64,000 bases of DNA from Onishia taeanensis (GCF_003268885.1 NZ_QLSX01000004.1:1-64000); one strand, 5' to 3'. Shown: positions 48,779 through 59,146, counted from the first letter of the stretch. The notes: generated from the letters alone by a model not told the origin. Made by a program: numbers and translations.

Positions 48779-49450
48779 GTGAAGATACTGGTGATCGAGG
48801 ACGACAAACTCACAGGTGAATATATCGCCAATGCCTGTCGTGAAGAGGGCCATATCGTCGACCTGATTGCGGATGGTTCTCAAGGGCTGGTTCAGGCAGC
48901 TTCTGGCAGTTATGAAGTACTTGTCATTGACAGAATGTTACCCAGCGTGGATGGGCTGGCCATTGTCCGCACGTTACGAGGGGCTAAAATACCCGTACCG
49001 ATCTTGTTGCTAACCGCCCTTGATGGGGTCGAAGATCGTATTGAGGGCCTTAATGCAGGAGCCGATGACTACCTGGTCAAGCCTTTTGTCTTCGGCGAAC
49101 TTTCCGCCCGCATTGCCGCCTTGTCGCGGCGTCCACCACATGCAGCCGAACCCACCACGCTCCGGGCCCGAGATCTCGAGATGGACCTCATATTCCACAA
49201 GGTGACGCGCGCAGGAAAGACAATAAGTCTACTGCCTCGTGAGTTTGCGCTGCTTGAGTGCCTCCTTCGCCACAAGGGAAGGGTTCAAACGCGAACGATG
49301 CTTCTGGAAGCTGTCTGGGATATCCATTTCGACCCCCAAACCAATGTCGTCGAGACTCATGTTAGCCGCTTGCGCGGTAAAGTCGACAAGCCCTTTGACC
49401 AGGACTTGATCGAAACCGTGCGTGGCGTGGGCTACCGGATTACAGAATGA
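48779..49450 (+). CDS. OmpR-family response regulator
   Basis: A 223-residue regulator. The receiver domain (1-115) has the acidic pocket IEDD, the phospho-acceptor Asp51 in VLVIDRMLP and Lys101 in DDYLVKPF. The winged-helix DNA-binding domain (about 128-222) ends in TVRGVGYRITE, with the recognition region VVETHVSRLRGKVD. The start is a GTG at 48779. The stop overlaps the kinase ATG by four bases. It belongs to the QseB/PmrA/TctD-like group by appearance. It is probably activated by the neighbouring kinase and may bind the inverted repeat at 48006-48039. Confidence 0.93.
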   Translation: MKILVIEDDKLTGEYIANACREEGHIVDLIADGSQGLVQAASGSYEVLVIDRMLPSVDGLAIVRTLRGAKIPVPILLLTALDGVEDRIEGLNAGADDYLVKPFVFGELSARIAALSRRPPHAAEPTTLRARDLEMDLIFHKVTRAGKTISLLPREFALLECLLRHKGRVQTRTMLLEAVWDIHFDPQTNVVETHVSRLRGKVDKPFDQDLIETVRGVGYRITE

Positions 49451-50778
49451 TGGCCATCCGTTCGACACCGCTGAGGCTGACAGGCACCTTAATCGTGGTC
49501 TTTGTCATGTTTACCTTGGCCGGTTATGCGACTGCCTATTTAGTCACTCGTAGCTCTCTTAACCGTGAGCTAACCGCGCAGCTGAATCAGACCGTTGGGG
49601 CTATTCAATCGGTAGTGGAACAGGACGAGATTCGTGAGCGTATTGAGGAAATAGCCGCCGCTGCCAATTCACGAAAACTGCTTCTTCGCTATACCGAGCC
49701 GGGTGAAGCGGCGCTTGGCAACCTGCCCAGCCCGGTTGAGCTTCAGCCTAACGACATCGTTCGACATACGCGCCTTGCCTTGCAAGACAAATCGCTAGCC
49801 GACAGCTATCTGGGTTGGGAAGGACCTGTCGGTGGTGGGCAATTGACCCTGCTCGTGGGCCGCGACAGTCTTGATGAGCTTGGAGAGACGTTTGCGAAGG
49901 TGCTGTTGTTCAGTCTGATACCGGCTCTGTTACTGGCAACGACGATAGGCGCACTGGTTGCCCGCAAGGCCCGCAATCGTATGGAAGCCATCAGGTTTAC
50001 ACTCACGCAACTGACGTCTGGCCACCAAGATGCACGGGTGTCCATTTCAGGTGATGCCGAAGATGATCTTGGCCAGATAGGCATAGCGATCAACCGAATG
50101 GCGGACGCACAAGAAGCATCGATCGAAGCACTTCGCCAAGTCTCCGCTGATATTGCTCATGATTTGAGAACTCCTATTCAGCGTGTTTCGGTGCTCCTCC
50201 ACCAGCTTGATGATGAATCACTGTCTGAGTCAGCACAAAATGTCATTACCCAGGCACGTGACGAGACGGCCCAAATCGTTACAACCTTCCAGGCTCTTCT
50301 ACAGATTGCCCAGCTTGAAAGTGGCCAGGCGCGTTCCACTTTTACCGACGTTAATTTATCTGAATTAGTATTAAATCTTACGGACGTCTTCGGGCCCGCA
50401 AGCGAAGAAAGCGGCCACCAACTGACGGCACGAACCAACGGCGCAGTCATCGTCGAAGGCAACCCCACTCTCCTTGGCCGGTTAATCGCTAACCTTATCG
50501 AGAATGCCTTGCGTCACACACCGCCTGGGCGGATCCTGGTTCAAATCGACGGAGAATTCGATCCGGTACTGACCGTATCGGATGAGGGGCCCGGGATCCC
50601 TGAAGAGGAGCGAGACCGAGTGCTCCACCGCCTCTACCGGCTAGAGAGGAGTCGAACCAGTGAAGGAAGCGGGCTCGGCTTGAGCTTAGTGGCTGCTATC
50701 GCGGAACTGCACAACGCCACACTGACACTGGGCGATGCAAAGCCAGGCTTGAGCATTACTGTCGCCTTCGGCAAATAA
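49447..50778 (+). CDS. Membrane sensor histidine kinase
   Basis: A 443-residue kinase with an N-terminal helix (about 11-33), a periplasmic sensor loop of about 125 residues, a second helix (about 155-178), a HAMP region, and a dimerisation domain with the phosphorylated His238 in VSADIAHDLRTPIQRV. The ATPase domain has N box LIENALRHTPPG, G1 DEGPGIP and G2 GSGLGLSLV. The sensor loop was not recognised; its ligand is unknown. It is translationally coupled to the regulator and ends ten bases before the duplicated MFS tail. Confidence 0.93.
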   Translation: MMAIRSTPLRLTGTLIVVFVMFTLAGYATAYLVTRSSLNRELTAQLNQTVGAIQSVVEQDEIRERIEEIAAAANSRKLLLRYTEPGEAALGNLPSPVELQPNDIVRHTRLALQDKSLADSYLGWEGPVGGGQLTLLVGRDSLDELGETFAKVLLFSLIPALLLATTIGALVARKARNRMEAIRFTLTQLTSGHQDARVSISGDAEDDLGQIGIAINRMADAQEASIEALRQVSADIAHDLRTPIQRVSVLLHQLDDESLSESAQNVITQARDETAQIVTTFQALLQIAQLESGQARSTFTDVNLSELVLNLTDVFGPASEESGHQLTARTNGAVIVEGNPTLLGRLIANLIENALRHTPPGRILVQIDGEFDPVLTVSDEGPGIPEEERDRVLHRLYRLERSRTSEGSGLGLSLVAAIAELHNATLTLGDAKPGLSITVAFGK

Positions 50779-50788
50779 TGCGAGCTTC

Positions 50789-50926
50789 ATGCTGTCACTG
50801 CTGTTCCTAATTCCGGCAGGCCGCCGGTCCCTGGCTTTCCTGGCTATTGCTGTCGGGCCCCTGCTCGGCCTGTGGTGCCTGCATGGGTATACTCGGCAGC
50901 AAGACACGGCTTCCGTCTCTTCATAA
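50789..50926 (+). pseudogene. Displaced 3' end of the MFS transporter gene
   Basis: An in-frame stretch encodes 45 residues starting MLSLLFLIPAGRRSLAFLA and ending GYTRQQDTASVSS. It matches the C-terminus of the MFS protein at 45138-46331 (SMLSLLILIPLWQITG... GYTRY), with a 6-base deletion that keeps frame, and is identical over the final 36 bases of overlap. It runs into the next gene's Shine-Dalgarno, so it is probably the original gene end, cut off by the islet. Confidence 0.8.
50861..50896 (+). repeat. 36-bp direct repeat, right copy (islet boundary)
   Basis: Identical to 46290-46325. It lies inside the displaced MFS tail and marks the right edge of the islet. Confidence 0.88.
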
Positions 50927-50937
50927 GGATCTTGATC

Positions 50938-51564
50938 ATGACACAACGTTTGAACACCAAGGCTCGTCAACAGGCTGCATGGCAGACGGTGTTGAGCCTA
51001 TTGCTGATGGCCCTGCTGCTATCAATGGCCGGTTGTGCCAGCAGTCCTCAATACATCCAGGCCAACCCGAAGGTAAGCGACGACCTGCCTGAAAGCGGTA
51101 GCGGTCAGCCGGTCACGCTGACCGTGATCGACGGCCGCGACAGCGACGTATTGGGCAGCCGCAGCGGCGCCGTCATGGGGACCGACACGATCACCCTACC
51201 GACGGCCGACGTGCTCCCCGAGCTCGAGTCCCAGGCCGAATATGCCCTGCGTCAGATGGGCTTCACGCCCGCCGACGACCGCGATGCGCAGCGTCCACGG
51301 CTTACCCTGACACTCAAGCGTCTCGATTATGCCCACGGCAACAGCCAGCCGCTGCTCGGCGAGGCAGAGCTCGAGGCGGTATTCGAGGCCGAGGCACAAA
51401 ATGGTAGCGAAAGCTATGTTGGCCGTTACACCTCAAGGCGCAACCAGTCTTATGCATTGCGCCCAAACCAGGAAGACAACACCCAGATGATCAACGAGCT
51501 GCTAAGCGATGGCCTCGACAGGGCCTTCGGTGATCCGGCGATGGGACAACTGCTGGCCCGCTAA
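50938..51564 (+). CDS. YajG-family outer lipoprotein
   Basis: A 208-residue lipoprotein. The signal peptide has a lipobox LSMAGC near residue 33, giving an acylated Cys, and then the YajG-type domain with VTLTVIDGRDSDVLGSRSGA and a C-terminal DGLDRAFGDP. Its role is unknown in any species. The ATG at 50938 has AAGGA nine bases upstream. It starts 11 bases after the displaced MFS tail, so before the islet arrived it probably followed the MFS gene directly. Confidence 0.85.
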   Translation: MTQRLNTKARQQAAWQTVLSLLLMALLLSMAGCASSPQYIQANPKVSDDLPESGSGQPVTLTVIDGRDSDVLGSRSGAVMGTDTITLPTADVLPELESQAEYALRQMGFTPADDRDAQRPRLTLTLKRLDYAHGNSQPLLGEAELEAVFEAEAQNGSESYVGRYTSRRNQSYALRPNQEDNTQMINELLSDGLDRAFGDPAMGQLLAR

Positions 51565-51586
51565 ACAGGGGGCTTTCACACGGAAA

Positions 51587-51618
51587 CAAGAACGCCCGGC
51601 AGTTGCCGGGCGTTCTTG
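51587..51618. terminator. Bidirectional intrinsic terminator
   Basis: CAAGAACGCCCGGCA (51587-51601) and its complement (51604-51618) form a 15-bp stem between the convergent lipoprotein and tpm genes. Confidence 0.85.
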
Positions 51619-51756
51619 TGTGGATCAGTGGTAGGCAATTCGGCCAAGCACGCAATGACCAGGGATGGCCCTGATCAGGCGTCCGTCAGCGGCTTTTGAT
51701 AGACAACGTCGGCAGAACGCCTTGAAGCCGCGTCCCGCCCTGAGAGTAGCGAAGCG

Positions 51757-52407
51757 TCACTGGCCCTGCTCCCGGCCTGCTCGTGGGCCACGGCGCTGAA
51801 GCGACCAGACGCTCTCCTGCCAACCGTTGTCTTCCGGCTCGCCATCCTCGAGGTGGCTCACTTCGAAGTTAGCGCCAAACAGCTCTCTCACTTCATCGGC
51901 AGGCACGCTGTAAGGCGGCCCGGCATCGTCACCGGGGGCGCGGGTCAGGCTGATCAGAAGCCCTCGGGCGCCGGGTGGCATCAGCTGGGCGAGATGGAAG
52001 GCATAGCGTTGCCGGGTCGCCGGTGGCAGGGCGATCAGCGCCGCCCGGTCGTAGAAAGCCCCCAGGTCGGCTGCCTGCTGGGTGTGGAAATGGAAGAAGT
52101 CGCCACACCAGAGCTCGATGCTGCCCTGTCGCCAGATCTCGAAATCGCTCTGGCGATAGCGAGACGACGCCCCGCCTCCCGCGACGAACTGCTCGATGGC
52201 AAGCGAGGCAAGCTCGATCCCCAGCACCGGATGGCCCTCGGCGGCTAGCCAGCGCATATCCAGGCTCTTGCCACAAAGCGGCACCAGCACCTTGGTTCCC
52301 GGCTCGACGCCAAGAGTTGTCCAGTGGCGGACCAAGGCCGGATGTTCGGCGTCGCGATGAAAGCCGATCCGTCCCTCGCGCCAGCGCGAGATCCATTCAT
52401 TGTTCAT
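51757..52407 (-). CDS. tpm: Thiopurine S-methyltransferase family (Tpm)
   Basis: A 216-residue SAM-dependent methyltransferase. It starts MNNEWISRWREGRIGFHRDA, typical of bacterial Tpm, and shows VLVPLCGKSLDMRWLAAEGH for the SAM site, FYDRAALIALPPATRQRYA and a later LISLTR strand. Bacterial members methylate thiopurines and detoxify tellurite or selenite (family knowledge). The natural substrate here is unknown. Confidence 0.92.
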   Translation of the reverse strand: MNNEWISRWREGRIGFHRDAEHPALVRHWTTLGVEPGTKVLVPLCGKSLDMRWLAAEGHPVLGIELASLAIEQFVAGGGASSRYRQSDFEIWRQGSIELWCGDFFHFHTQQAADLGAFYDRAALIALPPATRQRYAFHLAQLMPPGARGLLISLTRAPGDDAGPPYSVPADEVRELFGANFEVSHLEDGEPEDNGWQESVWSLQRRGPRAGREQGQ

Positions 52408-52479
52408 GCCCGCTCCTGCTGCATCGGTCTGGGCATGGGATACCCGCTTGGTAACCCGCTGCCTTCCATCAGCGCTTTA

Positions 52480-53103
52480 CTAGAACCAACGATCGTTTTT
52501 CTTGCGACGCCTGGGCAGGTGAGGAACGATCAACCCAATCAGCAGGCCACCCCCGGCCACGCCGCCACCGTACATGAAGTAGCGCAGCAGCAGGTCTTCT
52601 TCCTGAGTGTCCAGCCGGGCCTGGAGGCCGCGCAGGTTTTCCTGCGACTCACTGTACTGATCCTGCAACGCTTGGTTGCGGTTTTCGAGATCGCTGATCC
52701 GTGCTTCGCGCTGCTCAAGCGCAGCCGTAGTAGCGGCAAGCCGCCCTTCCCACTGCTCATTGATGCCTTCGAGCTCGTTACTCAGCGTCTTGACCCGCTC
52801 CTGCAGGGCCGGCAACTGGGCGGTAGCGCTTTTTTCCTCCTGAAGATCGGAAGAAAGAATCCACACTTGATCGCCCCCCGGGCCCTGGACCAGCGAGTAG
52901 TCCCCGCTGGTATCGAGCAGCTCGACCGGATCACCGGCTGTCAGGGTGCCAACGATGCGGTAGCCGTCAGTGGGTCCGCTGCGCACGAAGGTAGTGAGGT
53001 CGTCCGATACCCAGTAATCCGGGTCGGTGGTCTCCTGGGCTTGGGCCCCAAGCGTCAGAGTGGCCAAGGAAATCCCCAGCATCACAGAGTTGAATGTTCG
53101 CAT
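52480..53103 (-). CDS. SH3-domain membrane protein (TIGR04211/YgiM type)
   Basis: A 207-residue protein: a signal peptide (residues 1-22, ending AQAQE), a bacterial SH3 domain (about 25-90), a coiled coil (about 95-170, with many Glu/Gln/Leu heptads), and one C-terminal membrane helix (MYGGGVAGGGLLIGLIVPHL) with a basic tail. This is the known YgiM-like layout, facing the periplasm. The role is undefined. The ATG at 53103 is chosen because it gives the signal peptide. Confidence 0.88.
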   Translation of the reverse strand: MRTFNSVMLGISLATLTLGAQAQETTDPDYWVSDDLTTFVRSGPTDGYRIVGTLTAGDPVELLDTSGDYSLVQGPGGDQVWILSSDLQEEKSATAQLPALQERVKTLSNELEGINEQWEGRLAATTAALEQREARISDLENRNQALQDQYSESQENLRGLQARLDTQEEDLLLRYFMYGGGVAGGGLLIGLIVPHLPRRRKKNDRWF

Positions 53104-53526
53104 AAGTCTGCCGTCTATCAGGGCGATGGAGGCTCGTCGATGCCTGCCCACGCGGAGTTGCTCAGGCCACCGCACGTCCTGTGTCGATGGCACTGCGATG
53201 AGACCTTATCCCATCCACACTTTCTGTGGATAAGTCTTGGGAAAACCGTTGGCGATCGCGTGGTAATCGGCGCAAGGCCTGGAATTGCCACGAATTGTTC
53301 AATTTTTAACCTAGCTATCATGCAAGGATACGTGCACGATTTCCCAACGGCGGCCAGAATAGCACAGCCTTGGGGCGCTGGCCGCGCCGCCGCTGGATAC
53401 GTATAATCTAGCCCTCTACAGATAGGGCCGCCCGGGTCAGGGCCGCCCGGCCTCGGGCCTTACCCGACCTCATTCCCAATTTCGGTGACGGACGCGCCGA
53501 GGCTCTTGCAGTCTCGGCCTATTGTT
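53104..53526. other. Divergent regulatory region upstream of miaB
   Basis: 423 bases without a gene. It holds one perfect DnaA box (TGTGGATAA, 53225-53233) next to an imperfect one, a perfect -10 hexamer TATAAT at 53402-53407 that probably serves miaB, and a repeated GGGCCGCCCGG (about 53426-53452) with hairpin potential in the miaB 5' UTR. Confidence 0.5.
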
Positions 53527-54876
<1,350 letters not shown>

Positions 54877-55020
54877 GCCCATTCCACTCCTATTTCCGCC
54901 CCTATTGTTGCCCGCTGACGACGTCCTGCCTCGAACAGGCGTCGTCGCGGGCATTGCCCCCGGCACGCCCCGGGCAGTAAGCTGCCGTCATCCATCTCCA
55001 ACGCACGGGATCCTCTCGAC

Positions 55021-56118
55021 TTGAGCCAGACAACCTCTCAGGCCAATCGCATCATCACCCTGACCCTCGAGCCCAATGACCCGCGGCGCCTGGCCAACTT
55101 GAGCGGTCAGCGTGACGAACACTTCAAACTGATCGAAGAGCGTCTGGGCGTGACCCTGCGCAACCGCGGCAACACCTTCCAACTGGCCGGCCCCGGCGCT
55201 CGGTCCAAGGCGGCTGCCAACGTGCTCGAGCGCCTGTATCGTGAAACCGAGGCAAGCGACCTCACGCCGGACATGGTGCACCTCTTCCTGCAGGAATCGG
55301 GGCTAGAGGCCATCGAGGAAGAAGAGGACGCCATCGGTGATGGTGACCTGCTGATGCGCACGCCCAAGGCATTGATCAAGCCGCGGGGGCAGAACCAGCA
55401 GAGCTATGTCGCCAGCATCCGTGCTCACGACATCAACTTTGGCATCGGCCCGGCCGGTACCGGCAAGACCTATCTTGCCGTCGCCGCGGCCGTGGAAGCG
55501 CTCAATCGTCAGGAAGTGCGCCGCATTCTGCTGGTGCGCCCCGCCGTCGAAGCCGGCGAGAAGCTCGGCTTCCTGCCCGGCGACCTGGCCCAGAAGATCG
55601 ATCCCTACCTGCGCCCGCTGTATGACGCCCTGTACGAGATGATCGGCTTCGAGCAGGTCAACAAGCTGATCGAGCGACAGGTTATCGAGATCGCCCCGCT
55701 TGCCTACATGCGCGGCCGCACCCTGAACAATGCCTACATCATCCTCGACGAGAGCCAGAACACCACTCGCGAGCAGATGAAGATGTTCCTGACCCGCATC
55801 GGCTTCGGCTCGACGGCCGTGATCACCGGCGATGTGACCCAGGTTGACCTGCCCAGAGGGCAGAGTTCGGGGCTCATTCAGGTGCTCGACGTCCTCAAGG
55901 ACACACAGGGCATCGGCGTGACTCATTTCGCCGCCAAGGACGTAGTGCGCCATCCGCTGGTACAGCGGATCATCGAGGCCTACGATCATTTCGAGGCCGA
56001 GCAGGAAGACGCCGAGCGCGCGCGTCGCGAGCAGCGCGAAGCCCGTCGTGAAGTACAGGCCGAGGAACGCCAGGCGCGCAAGCGTCAGGGCCCTGCGGAC
56101 TACGGTGAATCATCATGA
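55021..56118 (+). CDS. ybeZ: PhoH family ATPase (YbeZ)
   Basis: A 365-residue PhoH-like P-loop protein with Walker A GPAGTGKTYLAVAAA and Walker B YIILDESQNTTREQM. An N-terminal KH-like portion precedes it, and the C-terminal tail is highly charged (Arg/Glu repeats). Related proteins cooperate with YbeY in rRNA processing. The start is a TTG at 55021; no stronger start or Shine-Dalgarno lies nearby. The stop overlaps the ybeY ATG by four bases. Confidence 0.93.
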   Translation: MSQTTSQANRIITLTLEPNDPRRLANLSGQRDEHFKLIEERLGVTLRNRGNTFQLAGPGARSKAAANVLERLYRETEASDLTPDMVHLFLQESGLEAIEEEEDAIGDGDLLMRTPKALIKPRGQNQQSYVASIRAHDINFGIGPAGTGKTYLAVAAAVEALNRQEVRRILLVRPAVEAGEKLGFLPGDLAQKIDPYLRPLYDALYEMIGFEQVNKLIERQVIEIAPLAYMRGRTLNNAYIILDESQNTTREQMKMFLTRIGFGSTAVITGDVTQVDLPRGQSSGLIQVLDVLKDTQGIGVTHFAAKDVVRHPLVQRIIEAYDHFEAEQEDAERARREQREARREVQAEERQARKRQGPADYGESS

Positions 56119-56645
56119 TCAGTGAACCTCCGCCAGTCACCGTCGATCGTCAGGTCGCCCTCGAGGCCGCCGACGCCATCGCGGAGCTGCCCACTCAGGA
56201 CGAGCTGGAGCGCTGGATCAGTGCTGCGCTGGCCCAGCATGAAGGCGAAACGCGCCAGGAACTGACGGTGCGTTTCGTCGAGGTTGAAGAAAGCCAGACC
56301 CTCAACCGCAACTATCGCGACCGCGACCGCCCGACCAATGTATTGTCCTTTCCCTTCGAGTCGCCGCCGGGCCTGACCCTGCCATTGCTCGGCGACCTCG
56401 TCATCTGCCATGCCGTAGTGGTCCGCGAAGCCCATGAGCAGGAAAAGTCGCTGGCGGCTCACTACGCTCACATGGTGGTGCATGGCACCTTGCATCTGCT
56501 GGGTCATGACCATATCGAAGATGACGAAGCCGAGCACATGGAGGCCCTGGAACGGGTCATCCTCTCAGGTTTCGCTATTCAAGATCCGTATGCCGCCGAC
56601 CACCATCTCGACCTTGGTTCCGAGGAAAAGAGACCCCACGCATGA
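56115..56645 (+). CDS. ybeY: Endoribonuclease YbeY
   Basis: A 176-residue zinc-dependent RNase for 16S rRNA 3'-end maturation and ribosome quality control. The metal motif H3XH5XH is visible as HGTLHLLGHDH, and DRPTNVLSFPFESPP is the conserved preceding block. It overlaps both phoH and corC by four bases, so translation is coupled across three genes. Confidence 0.95.
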   Translation: MISEPPPVTVDRQVALEAADAIAELPTQDELERWISAALAQHEGETRQELTVRFVEVEESQTLNRNYRDRDRPTNVLSFPFESPPGLTLPLLGDLVICHAVVVREAHEQEKSLAAHYAHMVVHGTLHLLGHDHIEDDEAEHMEALERVILSGFAIQDPYAADHHLDLGSEEKRPHA

Positions 56646-57523
56646 GCGAAGATCGATCGAGTAGTCATAGCAACAAGTCCTGGCTCGAAAAACTGTTCAC
56701 CGCTTTCAGCACCGACTCCGATGAACCCAGCTCTCGCGATGAGCTGAGAGAATTCCTCCGTGAGGCCGGCCCACGAATGCGTCTCGATCAGGACGCCCTG
56801 ACCATTATCGAGGGCGCCCTGCAGATCAGTGATCAGCAGGTCCGCGAAGTGCTGATTCCCCGCTCCCAGGTCACGGCCATCGCCGCTGATCAGCCGCCGG
56901 AGGATTACCTGTCGGTGATTCTCGAGACCGGCCACTCGCGCTATCCGGTGATCGGCGAGAACCTGGACGAGGTGAAGGGCATCCTGCTGGCCAAGGATCT
57001 CCTGCCGCTGCTCATGAAGAGCCAAGAGAATCGCGACAGCTTCGATCTCACCAACATCCTGCGCCCGGCCATGTTCGTGCCCGAATCCAAGCGCCTGAAC
57101 AGCCTGCTCAAGGAATTTCGCGAGACCCACAACCACATGGCCGTGGTGGTCGACGAATACGGCGGCACCGCCGGTATCGTGACCATCGAGGACATCCTCG
57201 AGCAGATCGTCGGCGATATCGAAGACGAGCATGATACTGACGAAGAAGAGGATATCCGCGAGCTGGGAGACGGCTGCTATGCGATCCGCGCCCTGACCCC
57301 GATCGAGGATTTCAACGAGCGCTTCGACACCGACTTCTCCGACGAGGAATTCGACACCCTCGGCGGCTTGGTGATGCAGAGCTTCGGCCACCTGCCCAGG
57401 CGGGGTGAATTCGCCGAACTCGGCGACTGGCGCTTCACGGTGCTCAACGCCGACAACCGTCGCATCCGCTTGCTGCAAGCCGAACAGGCCGACACGCAGC
57501 CAGCCGAGGAAAGCCGCGCCTGA
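56642..57523 (+). CDS. corC: CorC/YbeX-type CBS and transporter-associated domain protein
   Basis: A 293-residue cytosolic protein: two CBS repeats (about 65-195, VLIPRSQVTAI and VDEYGGTAGIVTIEDILEQI) and a C-terminal CorC_HlyC domain (about 205-285, FDTLGGLVMQSFGHLPRRGE). It has no membrane part, unlike longer HlyC/CorC proteins. Linked to Mg/Co efflux and to ribosome metabolism in relatives. Translationally coupled to ybeY. Confidence 0.93.
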   Translation: MSEDRSSSHSNKSWLEKLFTAFSTDSDEPSSRDELREFLREAGPRMRLDQDALTIIEGALQISDQQVREVLIPRSQVTAIAADQPPEDYLSVILETGHSRYPVIGENLDEVKGILLAKDLLPLLMKSQENRDSFDLTNILRPAMFVPESKRLNSLLKEFRETHNHMAVVVDEYGGTAGIVTIEDILEQIVGDIEDEHDTDEEEDIRELGDGCYAIRALTPIEDFNERFDTDFSDEEFDTLGGLVMQSFGHLPRRGEFAELGDWRFTVLNADNRRIRLLQAEQADTQPAEESRA

Positions 57524-57577
57524 CGGTGATCGCCCTACGATCCTGAAGGTGCGCCGCATGGACGCCACACGAGAACG

Positions 57578-59056
57578 ATGATGAATGAACGACGCCTGAG
57601 CCCGGCGATCGGCTATCTGATCGCGCTGATTGCCGGCGGACTGACCACCCTGTCCGCCGCCCCTTTCGCCCTGTGGTGGCTAGCCCCGGTCGCGATTGGC
57701 CTGATGTATCTTGGCATACATGCCCTGAGCCCCGGACAAGCGGCCCTAAAGGGCTGGTGCTACGGCCTTGGCCTGTTCGGCAGCGGCGCGTCCTGGGTCT
57801 ACATTTCGATCCATGACTACGGCTACACCAGCATGCCGGTGGCGGCGATGCTCACTACCCTGTTCGTCACTGTGCTGGCACTCTTCCCTGCCGTCACCCT
57901 GTGGCTCTACCGGCGCCTCACCGGGCCGAGGCTGGCGGCACTCAGCTTCGCCGGGGCCTGGGTACTGGGCGAGGTACTCCGCACCTACCTGTTTACCGGC
58001 TTCCCCTGGCTGCTGATCGGCACCGCGCAGGTGGATTCGCCCCTGGCCCCCTGGGCCCCGGTGGGCGGCGTCTACCTGCTGTCGCTGATCACCGCCCTGA
58101 CCGGCACCCTGGGTGTCGAGGCGCTGCGCCGCCGCTTGGCGCCGGCAGCCATCATCGCCGTTCTGTGGCTGGTGCCCCTGGCACTGCCCGGGCAGTGGAC
58201 CCGCCCCACTGACAATTCTACCCTTGTCGCTCTCCTGCAGGGCAACCTGCCACAGCTGACCAAGTGGAGCGCCGAGGGCCAGCGGGACGCCTGGAACACC
58301 TATAGCACCATGACCTCAGGCCTCGCGGATGATACCGACCTGATCGTCTGGCCCGAAGCCGCCCTGCCGATGTTCGAAGACCAGGCCATGCCGCTGCTTG
58401 AACGCGTCCAGGCCGGGCTCGCCCCCGACACGGCGCTACTCACCGGCATTCTGCAACGCGATGCGGGCGGCTATTTCAACAGCGTGATTGGCGTCGGCAA
58501 TGCCAGCGGCCACTACCGCAAGGCCCACCTGGTGCCCTTCGGCGAATACCTGCCACTGGAGAGCCTGTTGAGAGGCGTGGTCGCCTTCTTCGATCTGCCA
58601 GCGCCGACGATGACGCCGGCCCAAGGAGCGCAGGCACCGATCCAGGCCGCCGGCCTCTCGATCGGTAGCGCCATCTGCTATGAAATCGTCTATGCCGATC
58701 TGGTGGCTTCACGCGCCCGAGACGCCGAGGTACTGCTGACGGTCTCCAATGACACCTGGTTTGGCGACTCACTGGGGCCGCTCCAACATCTACAGATGGC
58801 ACGGCTCAGGGCGCTGGAGAATGGACGCTACGTGATGCGCGCGACCAGCAACGGCGTCACCGCTATCATCGATGACCAGGGACGCATCACCGCACAAGCC
58901 CCACAGTTCACCGCCACCGCCCTCACCGGCGAGGTGCGCGCCATGCAGGGCACAACCCCCTTTACCCGCACCGGCAGCTGGCCAGCCTGGCTCGCCGCCA
59001 CCCTGCTGGTGCTGCCGGGGCTGGCCTTGTCAGGGCGGCGTCGCCTGGCGACCTAA
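57578..59056 (+). CDS. lnt: Apolipoprotein N-acyltransferase Lnt
   Basis: Lnt adds the third acyl chain to lipoproteins at the periplasmic face of the inner membrane. The 492-residue protein has about six N-terminal helices, a nitrilase-like catalytic domain (about 210-460) and a last helix near 475. The catalytic triad is visible: Glu260 in WPEAALP, Lys315 in YRKAHLVPFGEYLP and Cys367 in SAICYEIVY. Start ATG at 57578, with MM so the start may be three bases later. Last gene of the block. Confidence 0.96.
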   Translation: MMNERRLSPAIGYLIALIAGGLTTLSAAPFALWWLAPVAIGLMYLGIHALSPGQAALKGWCYGLGLFGSGASWVYISIHDYGYTSMPVAAMLTTLFVTVLALFPAVTLWLYRRLTGPRLAALSFAGAWVLGEVLRTYLFTGFPWLLIGTAQVDSPLAPWAPVGGVYLLSLITALTGTLGVEALRRRLAPAAIIAVLWLVPLALPGQWTRPTDNSTLVALLQGNLPQLTKWSAEGQRDAWNTYSTMTSGLADDTDLIVWPEAALPMFEDQAMPLLERVQAGLAPDTALLTGILQRDAGGYFNSVIGVGNASGHYRKAHLVPFGEYLPLESLLRGVVAFFDLPAPTMTPAQGAQAPIQAAGLSIGSAICYEIVYADLVASRARDAEVLLTVSNDTWFGDSLGPLQHLQMARLRALENGRYVMRATSNGVTAIIDDQGRITAQAPQFTATALTGEVRAMQGTTPFTRTGSWPAWLAATLLVLPGLALSGRRRLAT

Positions 59057-59115
59057 ACGCCTTTCGCCGCTCTTTCTTTCTCACCCTTCTTGCTCAGCCA
59101 CGACAGCCCCAAATG

Positions 59116-59146
59116 CCACGAGGCCCGCCAATGGCGGGCCTCGTGG
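59116..59146. terminator. Intrinsic terminator after lnt
   Basis: CCACGAGGCCCGCCA (59116-59130) and its exact complement (59132-59146), followed by TTTC. It separates the convergent lnt and phaC genes. Confidence 0.85.

Larger units (their letters stand above)
46332..50787. mobile_element. Putative genomic islet inserted at MFS 3' end
   Basis: About 4.5 kb of visibly lower-GC DNA between two copies of the MFS gene 3' end. It carries five genes: a COG4705-type membrane protein, a tethered helical protein, a PepSY protein, and a response regulator/histidine kinase pair. The kinase stop lies ten bases from the right junction. No integrase, transposase or tRNA target is present, so entry could have been by homologous recombination or with an integrase supplied elsewhere. 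Confidence 0.6.

Noticed and set aside
46332-50787. Islet as an insertion sequence or tRNA-integrated island
   Set aside because: No transposase, terminal inverted repeats, integrase or tRNA gene; the only boundary signal is the MFS-derived repeat.
53206-53233. DnaA boxes suggesting a replication origin
   Set aside because: Only one perfect and one imperfect box, with no AT-rich unwinding region and no dnaA, dnaN or gidA nearby.
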